Positions 35,190 to 45,464 of a stretch of DNA of 64,000 nt are shown piece by piece. The position numbers were made by a program, and so were the translations under genes. The notes beneath the pieces are model-generated. The model saw nothing but the letters and a program-made list of their open reading frames with translations. It was not told the DNA's origin and searched no databases. Origin of the DNA: Acidobacteriota bacterium. GTDB taxonomy: Bacteria; Acidobacteriota; Blastocatellia; Chloracidobacteriales; JADJPF01. Where the stretch lies: assembly GCA_016213785.1 (NCBI GenBank), contig JACQZQ010000044.1, positions 1 to 64,000 on the forward strand, read 5' to 3'. Numbering within the stretch: the first letter of the stretch is position 1; each line of letters opens with the position of its first letter.

Positions 35190-38100
35190 ATGGTTTTTGA
35201 GCTAGTCGATTATAAACTAGAAAAATTTATTGCCAAAATAAATAAGTTTTCTTTATGGAGTGGACAAAGTAAAAATAACAACCCTGTACTAGTAAAATTA
35301 ATTACACAAGATGCTAGTATCAATTTATATAAGTCTCAGTTAAAACATGAATATGAAATATTAAAGTCTCTAGATTTTATAGATAAGATTCCTAGAGCAT
35401 TAGCTTTTGAACAAAGCCAAGAAGGTGTAGCGATCATTTTAGAAAATAATGATGTGTTGCCACTTTCTATTTATTTGCAAAATCACAAGCTAGCTATTAG
35501 TGATACATTAAATATTATAATTAAAGCCTTAGATATTTTAACTCTTCTTCATCAACAGAAGATTTTACATAAAAATATTAATTTAGATAATATACTAGTT
35601 AGTAATAATCCTAGTAATTTATCTATTAGCTTAATGGGTTTTGATATTTCTTCAAAACTAAGCACAGAATATCAAGTTTTTGTTACTCCTAATGTTTTAG
35701 AAGGCAGTCTTGAATATATTTCTCCTGAACAAACTGGGAGAATGAACACTTTTATTGATTATAGAGCAGATTTTTACTCTCTAGGGGTAGTTTTTTATCA
35801 ACTCCTAACAGGACAATTACCTTTTCTCTCAAAAGACCCTATAGAATTAGTACATAGTCATATTGCAAAGCAGCCTATTTTTCCTTCTGAAATTAATTTA
35901 GATATTCCAAAAACCATTTCTAATATAGTAATGAAGTTATTAGAAAAAAATGCTGCTGAGCGTTATCAAAGTAGTTTTGGGCTAAAGTCAGACCTTGAAA
36001 GATGTTTAAGAGAACTTAATGAAAATAATATTAATGAGTTTAGTTTAGGTAAAGAAGACATTTCAGAACATTTACAGATTCCAAAAAAACTTTATGGTAG
36101 AGAAAAAGAAATAGAATTATTAATAAATACATTTGGAAATATTCGTAATAATAGCGAAATAACTTTAGTATCAGGTTATTCTGGTATTGGAAAATCTTCA
36201 TTAATACAAGAAATATATAAACCAATAACTCAAAAAAAAGGATATTTTATTAGTGGAAAATATGATCAATTTCAACGTAATATTCCTTATAGTGCAATAA
36301 TAAAAGCTTTTACTAATTTAGTAAAACAAATTTTAACAGAAAGTGTTGAGAAAATATTACTTTGGAAAAAAGAAATATTAGATGTACTTGGCACAAATGC
36401 ACAAATTATCATTGATGTAATTCCAGAACTAGCTCTAATTATTGGCACTCAAGAGCCTGTTTCTAAACTTCAAGGGTCACAAGCTCAAATCCGTTTTAAT
36501 TTGGTCTTTCAGAACTTTGTTAGAGTTTTAGCAAAAGAAAATAGCCCATTAGTTTTATTTATAGACGATTTACAATGGGCTGATATATCTTCTATTAATT
36601 TACTAGAAAAATTAATTACAGATTATGAAATAAAATATTTATTTATTATTGGTGCATATCGCGATAATGAAGTAGATGAATCACATCCTCTAATTAATAT
36701 GCTTAATAAAGCTAAGGAAATCAGAGGACAAATTAATCAAATTATTCTTAGCCCTTTAACTTTAGAAAATGTTGAGGGTTTAATTATAGATACGTTTAAG
36801 AATAATTTAATTAGTAATCAAGAATTAGCTGAAATATGTCATCAAAAAACGGCAGGAAATCCTTTTTTCTTAGAACAATTTATAAAAAGATTATTTGACA
36901 TAAAGTTAATTTTTTTTGATAGAAATATTGGTAAATGGTCTTGGGATATAAATAAAATAAAGCAAGCTGATATAACTAGCAATGTAGTAGATTTAATGCT
37001 TGCTAAAATAAAAAGTCTTTCTAAATCTAGCCAAAAAATATTAAAACTAGCTGCTTGTATTGGAAATCAATTTGACTTAAAAACCGTATCTGTTATAAGC
37101 AAAAAAGATATTGCTACAACTTTTTCAAGCCTTTGGCAGCTTTTACAAGAAGGTTTAATCTTGCCTGTTAGTGAAAACTATAAATTTTTAGACTCAGTTG
37201 ATTCTAGTCAAGTAGTTTATAGATTTTTACATGATAGAGTTCAACAAGCAGCATATTCTTTAATTGATAATTCAGAAAAAGAGCTTGCACACCTTAAAAT
37301 AGGGCGTTTAATTTTATCCAACACAACAGAAAAAGATAAAGAAGAGAAAATTTTTGATATTGTTAACCAAATAAATTTTGGTAGTAATTTAATTAGTGAA
37401 ATAGAAGAGAAAATAAATTTAATTAAACTAAATTTATTTGCAGGAGAAAAAGCAAAAGAATCTATAGCTTATGACTCAGCTTTTAGATATTTAAGTACTG
37501 CTATTAAAATACTTCCTTCAAATGCTTGGCAAAATCATTATCAATTGACACTTTCGCTTTATTTAGAAATATCTGAAGCCGCCTATCTTAATAGCGATTT
37601 TGAGCAAATGGAAAATTTTATTCAGAGTGCAATAGATAATGCAAATAATTTACTTGATAAAATAAAAGCTTATGAAATAAAAATAAACTCTCTTGTAGCA
37701 CAACTTAAACCATTAGAAGCAATAAAAATTTCTTTAATGGTGCTAAAACTCTTAGAAATTAATTTACCTGAAAAACCTAGTAAAGCATCGGTTTTAATAA
37801 ACTTATTAAAAACGAAATGGTTACTAAAAGGTAAATCAAAAGAAGATTTAACTAGCTTACCTGTGATGCAAGATCCTTATAGACTAGCAGTAATGCGAAT
37901 ACTTTATGTTATTAATAGCTCTGCTTTTTTTGCTTCTCCAAACTTGTTTATTTTATCCGTTTTTACACGTCTTAATTTATCTGTTAAATATGGTAACACT
38001 AATGAATCTGCACATGCTTATGCTGCTTATGGTTTGATTTTATGTGGTGTGCTGCAACAAATAGAATCAGGTAATGAGTTTGGTGAGATTGCATTAAATA

Positions 38101-40484
38101 TATTAGATAAATTTAAGACAAAACAAAAAGGCTCAGATACATTTTTTGCTGTTTATTCTTTTGTAAAAACTTGGAAAAACCATTTTCAAGAAATGTTAGA
38201 TCCTTTGTTTGAGTCTTATCAAAATGGCTTACAAACGGGTAATGTTGAATATTCTATATATTCTATTCAATCCTATTTAGCTTTTTTAATAATCTCAGGA
38301 AAAGAGCTAAGTTTTGTTAAATCAGAAACTACAAAATATATAAAAGTTACTGATAAACTTAGACATAAGATGGGAAACTATTTAGTAAGAATGTATGATC
38401 AAATAGTTTCAAATTTATCTGATGAAGATATAGATTTTACTAAAGCAGCTAATTTAGTAGGTCAAAGTTATAATGAAAATTTTGTCTTACCAATGTATTT
38501 AACAGCAAATGACCGTACTTCATTAGGAATTTTATATTTTAATAAATTATTTTTAAGCTATTTATTTCAAGATTATAAGCAAGCTATTTCTAACTTAAAT
38601 ACTTTAAGAAACTATTTAGATGGTGTAATAGGGACTTATATTTCAGCTTATTTTTATTTTTATGACTCACTAGTTTGGCTTGCTACTTATGATACTTTTT
38701 CAGCTTTTGAAAAAACACAAATTTATTACAAAGTAGTTTCTAATCAAAAGAAAATAAAAAAATGGATGCAACATGCACCTATGAATTTTTCTAATAAATA
38801 CTTTTTAGTAGAAGCAGAAAAAGCACGAATTTCAAAAAATAATCAATTGGCAGCAAGTTTTTATGAGAAAGCTATAGAACTCTCAAAAGAACATAACTAT
38901 ATTCAAGAAGAAGCCTTAGCAAATGAATTAGCAGGAAAATTTTATTTAAAACAAAAACGAATTGCTAAAATTTATTTTCTAGAAGCGCATCGTTGTTATA
39001 TAAAATGGGGGGCAATTACAAAAGCTTCTCAAATAGAAAAAGAATACCCTGAAATAATAGAGCAAAGTAATAAAATTAATTTTCTAAATAATTCTAAAAC
39101 AAGCACACTTTTACTAGATGCTAAAAATACATCTTTAGATTTAGCTACTGTAATAAAAGCTTCTCAAGCTATATCTAGTGAAATAGTTTTAGATAAACTA
39201 ATGACAGAACTATTAAAAATAGTTGTAGAAAATGCTGGAGCAAATAGAGGGTTTTTATTACTTAAAAAAGATTCTAAATTTTTTGTAGAAGTCCAATCTC
39301 ATAGCGATAAACCTGCAATTAAATTGTCTCAACCAATTCTTTTAGAAGAATGTAAATATCTCTCACAAGCGATTATTAATTATGTGATTCGTACAAAAGA
39401 AAATTTAGTTCTAGATAATGCTTCAAAAGACGATAGATTTATTCAAGACCCCTATATAAAAGGTGCTCGACCAAAATCTATTTTATCAATCCCAATTATT
39501 AATCAAGGGAATTTAACAGGAATTCTATATTTAGAAAATAATTTATCTACAGGAGTATTTACAGTTGAGCGTTTAGAAGTGCTACATATACTCTTAACAC
39601 AAGCAGCAATTTCTATTGAAAATGCAAATCTTTATGATGATCTTAATAAAGCTTTAGAACATGAAAAAATAACTAAAAAAGTTCAAGCTGAACTTTTAGC
39701 TGTACAAAAAGAGCTTGCTTATGCCCGCCAATTACAGCTTTCTATGTTACCTAAAGAAAATCTTTTGTTAGATAAAGTAGAAATAGTTGGACAAATGCGA
39801 ACAGCTACAGAAGTTGGTGGTGATTACTATGATTTTATTAAAATTGATGATAGCCATTATTGTCTTGCTATTGGTGATGCAACGGGTCATGGCGTTGGTG
39901 CTGGTCTTGTAGTTGGAATGATAAAATCTCTTTTAGTTAATTCATTATTAAACTTAAAGCTAGACTCTAAGAAAACTGATGAAAAAAGTGAAAAAAATGA
40001 AAAACCGATAACTCTTGAAATAATGAAAAACTTAAATATCTCGCTTAAATCCTCGCTTGCCTATCGTAGTATGGGAATGGCTTTAACTATTGCTATACTT
40101 GATTTAGAGGAAATGTTAATAGAAATATCTTCTGCTGCAATGCCTCCAATAGTCTTTTACCATGCAGACAAAAAAATTACAGAGACAATAAACCTAGCAG
40201 CACCCCCGCTGGGTTTTGTAAAAAAAATAAACTTAAAATCAACTACTTTATCACTAAAACCAGGGGATAAATTAGTTTTTGTTAGCGATGGTTTTCCTGA
40301 AAGAATGAATAGCGAAAATAAAATGTGGGGGTATGAAACAGTAGTAAAGACATTAAGCCAGATATGTCAAGAAAATCAAAATTCAGAACTAATTTTACAA
40401 AAGCTTTTTAAGGATTGTGATGATTTTGCTCAAGATATTGAGACTAAAGATGATATGACAGGATTAGCTTTCTGTGTTCATTAA
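35190..40484 (+). CDS. Giant signalling protein: pseudokinase, AAA ATPase, TPR-like region, GAF, SpoIIE phosphatase
   Basis: 1764 residues. Residues 5-275 form a kinase-like domain with the usual lysine (VLVKLI) but HKNINLDN in place of HRDLKPxN and GFD in place of DFG. Both aspartates are replaced, so it is probably inactive. About 290-640 is an AAA-type ATPase with Walker A GYSGIGKSS near 330 and VLFIDDLQWAD. About 700-1300 is helical, TPR-like. A GAF domain (1310-1487) and a short coiled coil follow. The SpoIIE/PP2C phosphatase (1510-1764) keeps its metal aspartates in VGGDYYDF, IGDATGHG, VSDGFPE and KDDMTG. This resembles the cyanobacterial/myxobacterial kinase-AAA-GAF sensor family, but with a phosphatase output instead of a histidine kinase. 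Confidence 0.88.
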   Translation: MVFELVDYKLEKFIAKINKFSLWSGQSKNNNPVLVKLITQDASINLYKSQLKHEYEILKSLDFIDKIPRALAFEQSQEGVAIILENNDVLPLSIYLQNHKLAISDTLNIIIKALDILTLLHQQKILHKNINLDNILVSNNPSNLSISLMGFDISSKLSTEYQVFVTPNVLEGSLEYISPEQTGRMNTFIDYRADFYSLGVVFYQLLTGQLPFLSKDPIELVHSHIAKQPIFPSEINLDIPKTISNIVMKLLEKNAAERYQSSFGLKSDLERCLRELNENNINEFSLGKEDISEHLQIPKKLYGREKEIELLINTFGNIRNNSEITLVSGYSGIGKSSLIQEIYKPITQKKGYFISGKYDQFQRNIPYSAIIKAFTNLVKQILTESVEKILLWKKEILDVLGTNAQIIIDVIPELALIIGTQEPVSKLQGSQAQIRFNLVFQNFVRVLAKENSPLVLFIDDLQWADISSINLLEKLITDYEIKYLFIIGAYRDNEVDESHPLINMLNKAKEIRGQINQIILSPLTLENVEGLIIDTFKNNLISNQELAEICHQKTAGNPFFLEQFIKRLFDIKLIFFDRNIGKWSWDINKIKQADITSNVVDLMLAKIKSLSKSSQKILKLAACIGNQFDLKTVSVISKKDIATTFSSLWQLLQEGLILPVSENYKFLDSVDSSQVVYRFLHDRVQQAAYSLIDNSEKELAHLKIGRLILSNTTEKDKEEKIFDIVNQINFGSNLISEIEEKINLIKLNLFAGEKAKESIAYDSAFRYLSTAIKILPSNAWQNHYQLTLSLYLEISEAAYLNSDFEQMENFIQSAIDNANNLLDKIKAYEIKINSLVAQLKPLEAIKISLMVLKLLEINLPEKPSKASVLINLLKTKWLLKGKSKEDLTSLPVMQDPYRLAVMRILYVINSSAFFASPNLFILSVFTRLNLSVKYGNTNESAHAYAAYGLILCGVLQQIESGNEFGEIALNILDKFKTKQKGSDTFFAVYSFVKTWKNHFQEMLDPLFESYQNGLQTGNVEYSIYSIQSYLAFLIISGKELSFVKSETTKYIKVTDKLRHKMGNYLVRMYDQIVSNLSDEDIDFTKAANLVGQSYNENFVLPMYLTANDRTSLGILYFNKLFLSYLFQDYKQAISNLNTLRNYLDGVIGTYISAYFYFYDSLVWLATYDTFSAFEKTQIYYKVVSNQKKIKKWMQHAPMNFSNKYFLVEAEKARISKNNQLAASFYEKAIELSKEHNYIQEEALANELAGKFYLKQKRIAKIYFLEAHRCYIKWGAITKASQIEKEYPEIIEQSNKINFLNNSKTSTLLLDAKNTSLDLATVIKASQAISSEIVLDKLMTELLKIVVENAGANRGFLLLKKDSKFFVEVQSHSDKPAIKLSQPILLEECKYLSQAIINYVIRTKENLVLDNASKDDRFIQDPYIKGARPKSILSIPIINQGNLTGILYLENNLSTGVFTVERLEVLHILLTQAAISIENANLYDDLNKALEHEKITKKVQAELLAVQKELAYARQLQLSMLPKENLLLDKVEIVGQMRTATEVGGDYYDFIKIDDSHYCLAIGDATGHGVGAGLVVGMIKSLLVNSLLNLKLDSKKTDEKSEKNEKPITLEIMKNLNISLKSSLAYRSMGMALTIAILDLEEMLIEISSAAMPPIVFYHADKKITETINLAAPPLGFVKKINLKSTTLSLKPGDKLVFVSDGFPERMNSENKMWGYETVVKTLSQICQENQNSELILQKLFKDCDDFAQDIETKDDMTGLAFCVH

Positions 40485-40514
40485 TACAGTAGAGTAAACT
40501 TTTAGATATCATAA

Positions 40515-40549
40515 GTTATTAAAATATTTATGAAAGGTTATTAAAATAT
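40515..40549. repeat. 13-base direct repeat, 22 bases apart, upstream of the 260-residue gene
   Basis: GTTATTAAAATAT occurs at 40515-40527 and 40537-40549, the second copy ending right before the ATG. The 22-base period is two helical turns, as expected for tandem protein binding, though simple duplication is also possible. Confidence 0.6.
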
Positions 40550-41332
40550 ATGTCTAGTCCTACACAACAATCACGCCGATGTATACCTATATCAAATAGA
40601 TTTTGTTGTTTTGGTAAGTATTATGTTATTGCTTCTACAAGTCTAGCAGGCAGTAAACTAGAACCTGATCAACTTGCTAAAATATTAAGTTTAGCAAATC
40701 CAGAAGATATTAGGATTTTACTTGGTAAAGGTATTTGTATTCCACTAGTTTTTCAAGAAGGCGATTATGTTATGGATAATGCAATTGTTATACTAGGCGA
40801 TCTGACAGAAGAGGAAGAGGCTGAATGGATTGGGCGTATTTGTGGGTACTTAAAAATTGATTGTGGCAAGTTATTATTTGTTGCTGGTGGTGGTGAGCCA
40901 GATGATTGGAAAGATGCATTATTAGGTAAATTTCCTGATGGAGAAGTCTATTGTTTTGATGTGATAGATGTTTCACCAGGAGACTATCTAGTTGAGATTT
41001 ATGCTTATGTTTCTAGTCTAACAGTAGCTGACCATTTTACAGTAGCTTACAATTATAGTGAAGATAGAAGAGAGATGGAAAAATGGTTTCGAAATACTCG
41101 CCCTGATCAACCTTTGCCTAAATGGATAGAGGCTTATGGTAACTGGAATTCACTAACAATCCAGGAAGAATTAGTTGATTATATTATTAGACTTTCCCTG
41201 TTAACCTCTACACCCACATTCCCTCAAATACCAAAACTTGTTCCTAGCATTAACTGGTGCGGTAAGTTTGATTTTAGGCATCCTAAGCTATGCCCTCTTG
41301 GAATTTCTCGATCAAAAGTGTTAGGCAAATAA
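40550..41332 (+). CDS. Hypothetical protein downstream of the phosphatase sensor
   Basis: 260 residues, soluble, acidic, no signal peptide. Cysteines cluster near the start (RRCIPISNRFCCFG) and end. The body has alternating hydrophobic strands and acidic loops (IRILLGKGICIPLVF, GDYLVEIYAYV). I recognise no family. It starts 65 bases after the phosphatase gene and ends at a shared terminator, so it may be a co-transcribed partner or target of that sensor; this is context only. Confidence 0.7.
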   Translation: MSSPTQQSRRCIPISNRFCCFGKYYVIASTSLAGSKLEPDQLAKILSLANPEDIRILLGKGICIPLVFQEGDYVMDNAIVILGDLTEEEEAEWIGRICGYLKIDCGKLLFVAGGGEPDDWKDALLGKFPDGEVYCFDVIDVSPGDYLVEIYAYVSSLTVADHFTVAYNYSEDRREMEKWFRNTRPDQPLPKWIEAYGNWNSLTIQEELVDYIIRLSLLTSTPTFPQIPKLVPSINWCGKFDFRHPKLCPLGISRSKVLGK

Positions 41333-41420
41333 TAGCTTTATTATAAGTATCTGCTTTTTAGGGGCACCTGCCATTGAACCTTCTTAGTTTTGATAGGTTT
41401 GGACAAGATAGAATTGGGAT

Positions 41421-41466
41421 AAAAAGTAAATTCCACAAATCTTTTGACTTGTAGAGTTTACTTTTT
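41421..41466. terminator. Bidirectional intrinsic terminator
   Basis: AAAAAGTAAA (41421-41430) pairs with TTTACTTTTT (41457-41466), with further ACAA/TTGT pairing inside. The A/T-rich arms give a T-run on either strand, fitting its place between two convergent genes. Confidence 0.6.
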
Positions 41467-41489
41467 GTTTTATGAAAATAGATATTTAC

Positions 41490-42740
41490 CTACTTATTAA
41501 TAAATCCAATATTTTCAAATTTACTACCAAGAACAGCCTGAGAATCTGTTTGTAACCAATCGCTTAGAACTGTTCCATATACTGCACGAAAATCTATGTC
41601 AAAAACTGTGTTACCAGCACTATCAAGGTTTGTAAGGTCTGGGCTATTGCCATAAAGACCGCCTTTAACGGCATTGCCCATTACAAACATTGGGCCTGAA
41701 GTTCCGTGATCTGTTCCTGCACTACCGTTTTCGCGAACTCTGCGACCAAATTCAGAAAATGCCATTACTAAAACCTTATCAGCTTTTCCTAGTCTTACTA
41801 AATCTTGATAAAATGCATCAAAGCTTTCTGATATAGCTGTTAGTAATTCTTCCTGATCATCTTTTTGTCCAGAGTGTGTATCAAATCCGCCTAAGGTAAC
41901 ATGAATTATTTCTGCTCCTAAATCGCCTGCAATAATTTGTGCTGCCATTTGTAGCTGCACACCTAGACTATTCTCAGGATATTTAATTGCAGGAGTATAT
42001 TTCTTAATTCCTGTTTGTAATGATTCGCTACTAGACACTGCATCAAGACCTGTTTGCCCAATATATAGAAAATCGCTACTTGTTGAATTTGCACTATTGG
42101 ATTTAACAAAAGTATTTACTTGATTATTACGATCAGATGGATATTGTGCATCTGTTAAAAATTGATAAAGTGGGAAACTATTTATTGAAGAAGGAAGAAT
42201 TTTATTCCCTACTAAACTCTTAGGTAATGCTAATGAACCTCGCCCATCACCTAAATTAACTATAGATAAAGGGTTATCGCTATTAGATTTTAAGTCTCCA
42301 TATTTACCTAACCAACCAAGTTGAAAAACTTCTTCTCTAGTTGTTGGGTCTGCACGATTAAGAATTGCTCTGGATTGAAAGTGAGAAAGGTTAGGGTTTG
42401 GATAACCAACATTTTGAATTACAGCAATTTTTTGTTGGTCGAATAATCCCTTAAATTTAGTCATTACAGGATGAAAGCCAACTTTGTCACTTGCTTTAAG
42501 CACTGATGTTTCAGGAATTGCTAAGTTAGGACGTGCAGCATAATAAGCTTTGTCACTGTAAGGAACTACTGTGTTTAACCCATCGTTACCACCATCTAAT
42601 TGAACAACAACTAATATCTTATTAGGAGAAGTTCCTGCTGCAAAAGCTTTGCTAGATTCAAAAGAAAATGTTGGTGCTGCTAGTGATAGAGTAAGTAAGC
42701 TAAGTGTACCTTTTAGAAAATCTCTTCTTGAGTGTGCCAT
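41490..42740 (-). CDS. DUF1501 secreted protein (Tat substrate)
   Basis: 416 residues. The N-terminus MAHSRRDFLKGTLSLL is a twin-arginine signal. The body matches the DUF1501 family, an alkaline-phosphatase/sulfatase-like fold: VVQLDGGNDGLNTVVPY, SHFQSRAIL, TLGGFDTHSGQ, FSEFGRRVREN and GTDHGTSGPMFV. The reaction is unknown for the family. It lies 16 bases downstream of a DUF1800 gene, the usual pairing in Planctomycetes, Acidobacteria and relatives. Confidence 0.92.
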   Translation of the reverse strand: MAHSRRDFLKGTLSLLTLSLAAPTFSFESSKAFAAGTSPNKILVVVQLDGGNDGLNTVVPYSDKAYYAARPNLAIPETSVLKASDKVGFHPVMTKFKGLFDQQKIAVIQNVGYPNPNLSHFQSRAILNRADPTTREEVFQLGWLGKYGDLKSNSDNPLSIVNLGDGRGSLALPKSLVGNKILPSSINSFPLYQFLTDAQYPSDRNNQVNTFVKSNSANSTSSDFLYIGQTGLDAVSSSESLQTGIKKYTPAIKYPENSLGVQLQMAAQIIAGDLGAEIIHVTLGGFDTHSGQKDDQEELLTAISESFDAFYQDLVRLGKADKVLVMAFSEFGRRVRENGSAGTDHGTSGPMFVMGNAVKGGLYGNSPDLTNLDSAGNTVFDIDFRAVYGTVLSDWLQTDSQAVLGSKFENIGFINK

Positions 42741-42756
42741 AATATTCTCCTAATAT

Positions 42757-44106
42757 TTAATTAAGTTGATAGTCAGGTAAGCTTAAAATAAGATGGATTA
42801 AACCTCTTACTTTTTTGTCAATGCTTGCGTCAGTTAAGCTAAATTTGCCTTTTGACCCATCATCATTTGAGTCTAAATATTTTCTTAAGTTTTTATTTGT
42901 TGCACTATCAACATCATAAAGAGCTAATTGTTTAAGGAAAAAATTCACTGTGTCTTTAGATGTAGAAAGTTTTGCATTGCCAATTAAAGCCTTAGGATCA
43001 ATTGTTGAACCACGACTTGCACGGTTACTTGCTAATATGTTAGAAAAATTTAACCGATTAAGTAATGTAGAAGTATTTATCCATTCTATTCCACCATCCC
43101 AACCACTTACTGAAGGAGGATTAAAGAGAGTCTGACCTTGAGCCGTTAAGGAATTAATTATATCGCCGCTTTTTCCTCTTGTGTCAAGTTTGGCTTTAAG
43201 CATTCTAAGACTACCTACTACATACTCTACAGGGCTTTTAACTATTGAGTTAAAAGCTTTTTCTGAGAAAAATTCATCTGATGTAAGAATTGCTTGCATT
43301 AAAGCTTTAATACTAAAACCATTGCTTAAATAAACATTTGCTAGTTTATCAATGGTGCTATCTTTTGGATTTTGAAAAACAAAATATTCAAAAAGTTTTT
43401 TACTAATAAAACGTGCAGTAGCTTGTCTACCAGCAATAATGCGAACTATATCATCTCCATTAAAGGGGCCTGTTTCGCCTAAAAATGTTTTATTCCCAAA
43501 ATCATGTTGGTTAGTTTCAAACATAAATTCTTTTGTTCGACGACTAATTGACCAACCTGTAAAAGCACGTGCAGCCTCTTTAACGTCATTTTCTGTATAA
43601 TTGCCAACTCCCATTGAAAAAAGCTCATTAAGCTCACGAGCATAATTTTCATTTGGTTGCCCTTTTTTATTTGTAAAATTGTCCAGCCAAATTATCATTG
43701 CAGGATCTTTAGAAACTTCTAATAAAAATTCTTGAAAATTGCCTAATGCAAATTGTCTAAATAGTTGATTTTGCTTTAGCATAAGGTCTTCTTCTTTGAC
43801 CTTAAAAATTGCTGTAGCAAAATGATCATGCCAGAAGAAAACCATCTTTTCTTGTAATAACCTTTTAGTAAAGGTCATTCTAATTACCCACCAAAGTATT
43901 AAATCAGCAGTTTTTGATAAATCTAAATTTGCACTAGCAACTTGACGATCTACTTCACTATCATCAATACGATCATAATTAATAATATAATCAATAGCTT
44001 TGGTTTGACCCATATCAAGATAAAATTTTATATCTTCTTGAGTTGCGCCAAAACCTACACGACGTAACATATGAGCAACTGTTCTTTCATTCCATTCGGC
44101 ACACAT
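42757..44106 (-). CDS. DUF1800 protein
   Basis: 449 residues matching DUF1800: MLRRVGFGATQEDI near the start, FWHDHFA, MIIWLDN, NYARELNELFSMGVGNYTENDVKEAARAFTGW-type sequence and HDFGNKTFLG. Function is unknown; DUF1800 and DUF1501 genes almost always occur together. No signal peptide is visible. Middle gene of a three-gene leftward unit. Confidence 0.92.
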   Translation of the reverse strand: MCAEWNERTVAHMLRRVGFGATQEDIKFYLDMGQTKAIDYIINYDRIDDSEVDRQVASANLDLSKTADLILWWVIRMTFTKRLLQEKMVFFWHDHFATAIFKVKEEDLMLKQNQLFRQFALGNFQEFLLEVSKDPAMIIWLDNFTNKKGQPNENYARELNELFSMGVGNYTENDVKEAARAFTGWSISRRTKEFMFETNQHDFGNKTFLGETGPFNGDDIVRIIAGRQATARFISKKLFEYFVFQNPKDSTIDKLANVYLSNGFSIKALMQAILTSDEFFSEKAFNSIVKSPVEYVVGSLRMLKAKLDTRGKSGDIINSLTAQGQTLFNPPSVSGWDGGIEWINTSTLLNRLNFSNILASNRASRGSTIDPKALIGNAKLSTSKDTVNFFLKQLALYDVDSATNKNLRKYLDSNDDGSKGKFSLTDASIDKKVRGLIHLILSLPDYQLN

Positions 44107-44202
44107 AGGTTTATTTCCTTTATTTATAAGCGTTTTAATTGTTTTTGGTTATGTTTATTAGAAACAATTTGAAGAAAAAAAGTTTGGAAATTTATCTAAA
44201 AA

Positions 44203-45330
44203 TTACGGACGTGTATAAAATTTTTCCGTAACTCCTCCATCAGGATTTATAAATAGTAGTCTCACCGTAGATTTAGCAGGAATTAGCTCACCAATTGTTT
44301 GACCATTGGTTGCAGTTCCTTTCTGTGTAAGTGTTGTTAATGTAGTGTTTAATTTAGCCGCAGAGTTAAAAGCTATTGAATTAACCATTACAATTGTTTG
44401 ATTTGTAAATCTACTACCTTCGGCGACTAATTTTTTATTTGTGACTTTTATGTTTGTAATTGTTGGGCCAGGAATTTGTTGACCCGCCAAAATAGTAAAA
44501 TCTTTTTCTGAAACATCAGAATCTGCTCTGCTATTTGCTCCTTGCGCAACAACAATAATTCTAGCACGCATAGTAGGAATATTTGCAGGCACAAGCCATA
44601 AAAACTCTTCTACATCGCCTTTTAAGCCAGAAACAATTGTTTTAGGAATATCTGTTAAACCATTTAATTGAATAAGTATGTCATGGGAAATTGCATTAGT
44701 TGATGACCATTTAATTAAAAAAGATTTTGCTCCTTGAATTATTTCTCCTCCATTAGGCGAACTTAAACTAATAACAGGATCACTTGGTGCACCTATTTGA
44801 GCGGAAGTTGTATAGATAAAATCGCCTTCGCTATTGCCATTACTATCAGCAGCATTCCCACTTGCATAAAAGGTAACAGGGCCTTGATCGCTACTGGGTG
44901 CAATCCAATCAAATGTCCATTCCATTGATCTAGGTTGATTTGATTTTGAACCATCTTTAGTGTGTTCAACATAAAACCTGTTATTGTCTGTTATTAATTG
45001 AGTATTTACAGGATCACTAATAACAAATTGACCAACGGCTTTTTCTTGTTTGTCTAATGCTGTTAATTGAAATCCCCAGGCTTTTTGATTATTTTGTTGG
45101 ACACTAACACGAACTTTTATTTTTTGTCCTGGAGAATAAGTTTTAGGAAGGTCAAGTATGTCAACACGCCCTGGGCCTCGGTTAAGTTCAAAAGAATCAT
45201 GACAATCAACACAAGTTAACTCGCCTGGAGCGCCTGTTCTACCTGCAACTGGCCCACTAGAAAAAGCATAAGCAACACTTGTGGTTATAAAAAATACTAA
45301 ACAAACTACTAGTTTTATATATCGACTCAT
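44203..45330 (-). CDS. Secreted choice-of-anchor V protein with a CxxCH motif
   Basis: 375 residues. A signal peptide (about 1-22) is followed by GPVAGRTGAPGE and CVDCH (40-44), a heme-c type motif characteristic of choice-of-anchor V proteins. A reelin-like beta domain comes next (about 50-180), then Ig-like stretches (SPNGGEIIQGAKSFLIKW) to the end. A single heme or a simple metal site at CVDCH is possible. It is the first gene of the unit with DUF1800 and DUF1501, separated by 96 bases. Confidence 0.82.
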   Translation of the reverse strand: MSRYIKLVVCLVFFITTSVAYAFSSGPVAGRTGAPGELTCVDCHDSFELNRGPGRVDILDLPKTYSPGQKIKVRVSVQQNNQKAWGFQLTALDKQEKAVGQFVISDPVNTQLITDNNRFYVEHTKDGSKSNQPRSMEWTFDWIAPSSDQGPVTFYASGNAADSNGNSEGDFIYTTSAQIGAPSDPVISLSSPNGGEIIQGAKSFLIKWSSTNAISHDILIQLNGLTDIPKTIVSGLKGDVEEFLWLVPANIPTMRARIIVVAQGANSRADSDVSEKDFTILAGQQIPGPTITNIKVTNKKLVAEGSRFTNQTIVMVNSIAFNSAAKLNTTLTTLTQKGTATNGQTIGELIPAKSTVRLLFINPDGGVTEKFYTRP

Positions 45331-45464
45331 TGTTTTAACCTAAAATGAAATTTTGTTTCTTTTTAAGAGACACTAAAATAAAAAGTAGTTTGGAAAGTTT
45401 TACTTTTATAACCAGATCAGAATTAGGCAGACCAAGTTAATTAGTTGTAAATAAAATAACTTAT

